A DNA stretch of 5,357 nucleotides. It comes from Armatimonadota bacterium (lineage in GTDB: Bacteria; Armatimonadota; DTGP01; JAHWJO01). The DNA is taken from assembly GCA_019348365.1 (NCBI GenBank), contig JAHWJO010000352.1, positions 1-5,357 on the forward strand. The letters are read 5' to 3'. This document shows, piece after piece, positions 4,791 through 5,357 of this stretch; positions within the stretch are counted from its first letter, which is position 1, and each line of letters begins with the position of its first letter. Made by a program: the position numbers and the translations under genes. The notes beneath the pieces are model-generated. The model did no database searches. It was not told the DNA's origin and saw only the letters and a list, made by a program, of their open reading frames with translations.

Positions 4791-5357
4791 ATGGACGAGC
4801 AGGCACGGAAGTCGCTCATGAAAGGGGTCGCCGCCGGGGCTGGGATCGCTGCCGCGTTGTATCTCGCGACCCGGAACCGCACGGATTACAGCTATCGCGG
4901 CAAAGTGGCGCTGATCACCGGAGGGTCGCGGGGCCTGGGGTTGGTGATGGCGCGGATGCTGGCGCGGGAAGGTGCGCGGCTCGTCCTCTGCGCGCGGGAC
5001 GAGGAGGAGCTGGCGCAGGCGCGGGAAGAGCTGGCCGCTTCCGGGACCGAAGTGCTGGCCCATCCCTGCGACGTGGGCAGCCGCGAACAGGTGGAAGCCC
5101 TGGTGGGGGCGGCGCGAGAGCGTTTCGGCCCGGTGGACGTGCTCATCAACAACGCCGGGATGATCCAGGTTGGGCCGATGGAGCTGATGACCGAGGCGGA
5201 TTACGAGCAGGCCATGCGGGTCCATTTCTGGGGGCCGCTCTACACCACGCTCGCCGTGCTGCCCGACATGCGGGAGCGGCGCGCGGGGCGCATCGTCAAC
5301 GTCTCGTCCATCGGGGGGAAGGTCGCCGTTCCCCATCTCTTGCCCTACGTCGCCAGT
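4791..5357 (+). CDS. Short-chain dehydrogenase/reductase (SDR), membrane-anchored, 3' end beyond window
   Basis: The first 189 residues of a classical SDR, an NAD(P)(H)-dependent oxidoreductase acting on alcohols or carbonyls. Seen: cofactor motif TGGSRGLG (43-50); R69 and D70 after strand 2 (CARDEEEL), where an arginine often favours NADP(H); CDV (93-95) with the adenine-contacting D94; NNAG (120-123); catalytic serine in IVNVSSIGG (168-176; S172 or S173); and catalytic Tyr Y186 in PYVAS. The window ends on the base before the expected lysine codon of YxxxK. Before the Rossmann fold is a ~35-residue extension with KGVAAGAGIAAALYLATRNR (11-30), a short glycine/alanine-rich hydrophobic segment followed by positive charge, consistent with a membrane anchor with the enzyme in the cytoplasm. 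The start ATG at 4791 has a strong GGGAGGGG site 7 bases upstream (4776-4783). The substrate is unknown. It is divergent from the barrel gene, with two hairpins in the gap. Confidence 0.93.
   Translation, partial: MDEQARKSLMKGVAAGAGIAAALYLATRNRTDYSYRGKVALITGGSRGLGLVMARMLAREGARLVLCARDEEELAQAREELAASGTEVLAHPCDVGSREQVEALVGAARERFGPVDVLINNAGMIQVGPMELMTEADYEQAMRVHFWGPLYTTLAVLPDMRERRAGRIVNVSSIGGKVAVPHLLPYVAS

Noticed and set aside
3731..4882. Minus-strand frame of about 383 codons covering the barrel gene in another frame
   Set aside because: It starts inside the SDR gene and ends inside the heptamer array, and its translation is arginine/proline-rich in the part overlapping the barrel gene. The barrel frame has a signal peptide, ribosome site and terminal phenylalanine.
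4755..5336. Minus-strand frame opposite the SDR gene
   Set aside because: Shadow of the SDR gene; histidine/proline/arginine-rich with no motif.

Overview
The window holds six protein-coding genes: five complete and one cut by the right edge. Most of it (about 990 to the end) is high-GC DNA with strong G/C third-position preference. The envelope gene at 3754-4536 encodes a signal peptide and a beta-barrel ending in phenylalanine, so the host is a diderm (Gram-negative type) bacterium. Short heptamer/octamer arrays between genes recall the short tandem repeats of some environmental phyla (cyanobacteria, and from memory Gemmatimonadota or Armatimonadota). The phylum cannot be fixed from this sequence. 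The first ~980 bases are visibly AT-richer with different codon use, suggesting acquired DNA.

Layout. 1-327: AT-rich non-coding leader. 328-912 (+): Imm11/DUF1629-like protein, probably an immunity protein of a polymorphic-toxin system, with no toxin gene in view. 990-1808 (-): phytanoyl-CoA dioxygenase (PhyH) family Fe(II)/2-oxoglutarate oxygenase. 1951-2703 (+): class I SAM-dependent methyltransferase, divergent from the oxygenase across a 142-bp gap that holds a plausible promoter. 2737-2802: C-rich repeat tract touching the next start codon. 2803-3627 (+): YkuE-like metallophosphoesterase with an altered GNH[D/E] motif. 3619-3753: two heptamer arrays in inverted orientation on either side of a short spacer, filling the gap between two convergent genes. 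3754-4536 (-): outer-membrane beta-barrel resembling the LpxQ (lipid A oxidase) group. 4537-4790: divergent regulatory gap with two clean hairpins. 4791-5357 (+, partial): short-chain dehydrogenase/reductase with an N-terminal hydrophobic anchor.

The genes do not form one recognisable pathway. Only the methyltransferase and phosphoesterase are co-directional neighbours; all other junctions are convergent or divergent. The barrel, the anchored SDR, the phosphoesterase family and the methyltransferase subfamily loosely point to envelope, lipid or polysaccharide metabolism, which is inference. The most unusual material is intergenic: the inverted heptamer arrays joined to two stop codons, the C-rich tract that replaces a Shine-Dalgarno and carries a G-quadruplex motif on the opposite strand, and the AT-rich orphan immunity gene.
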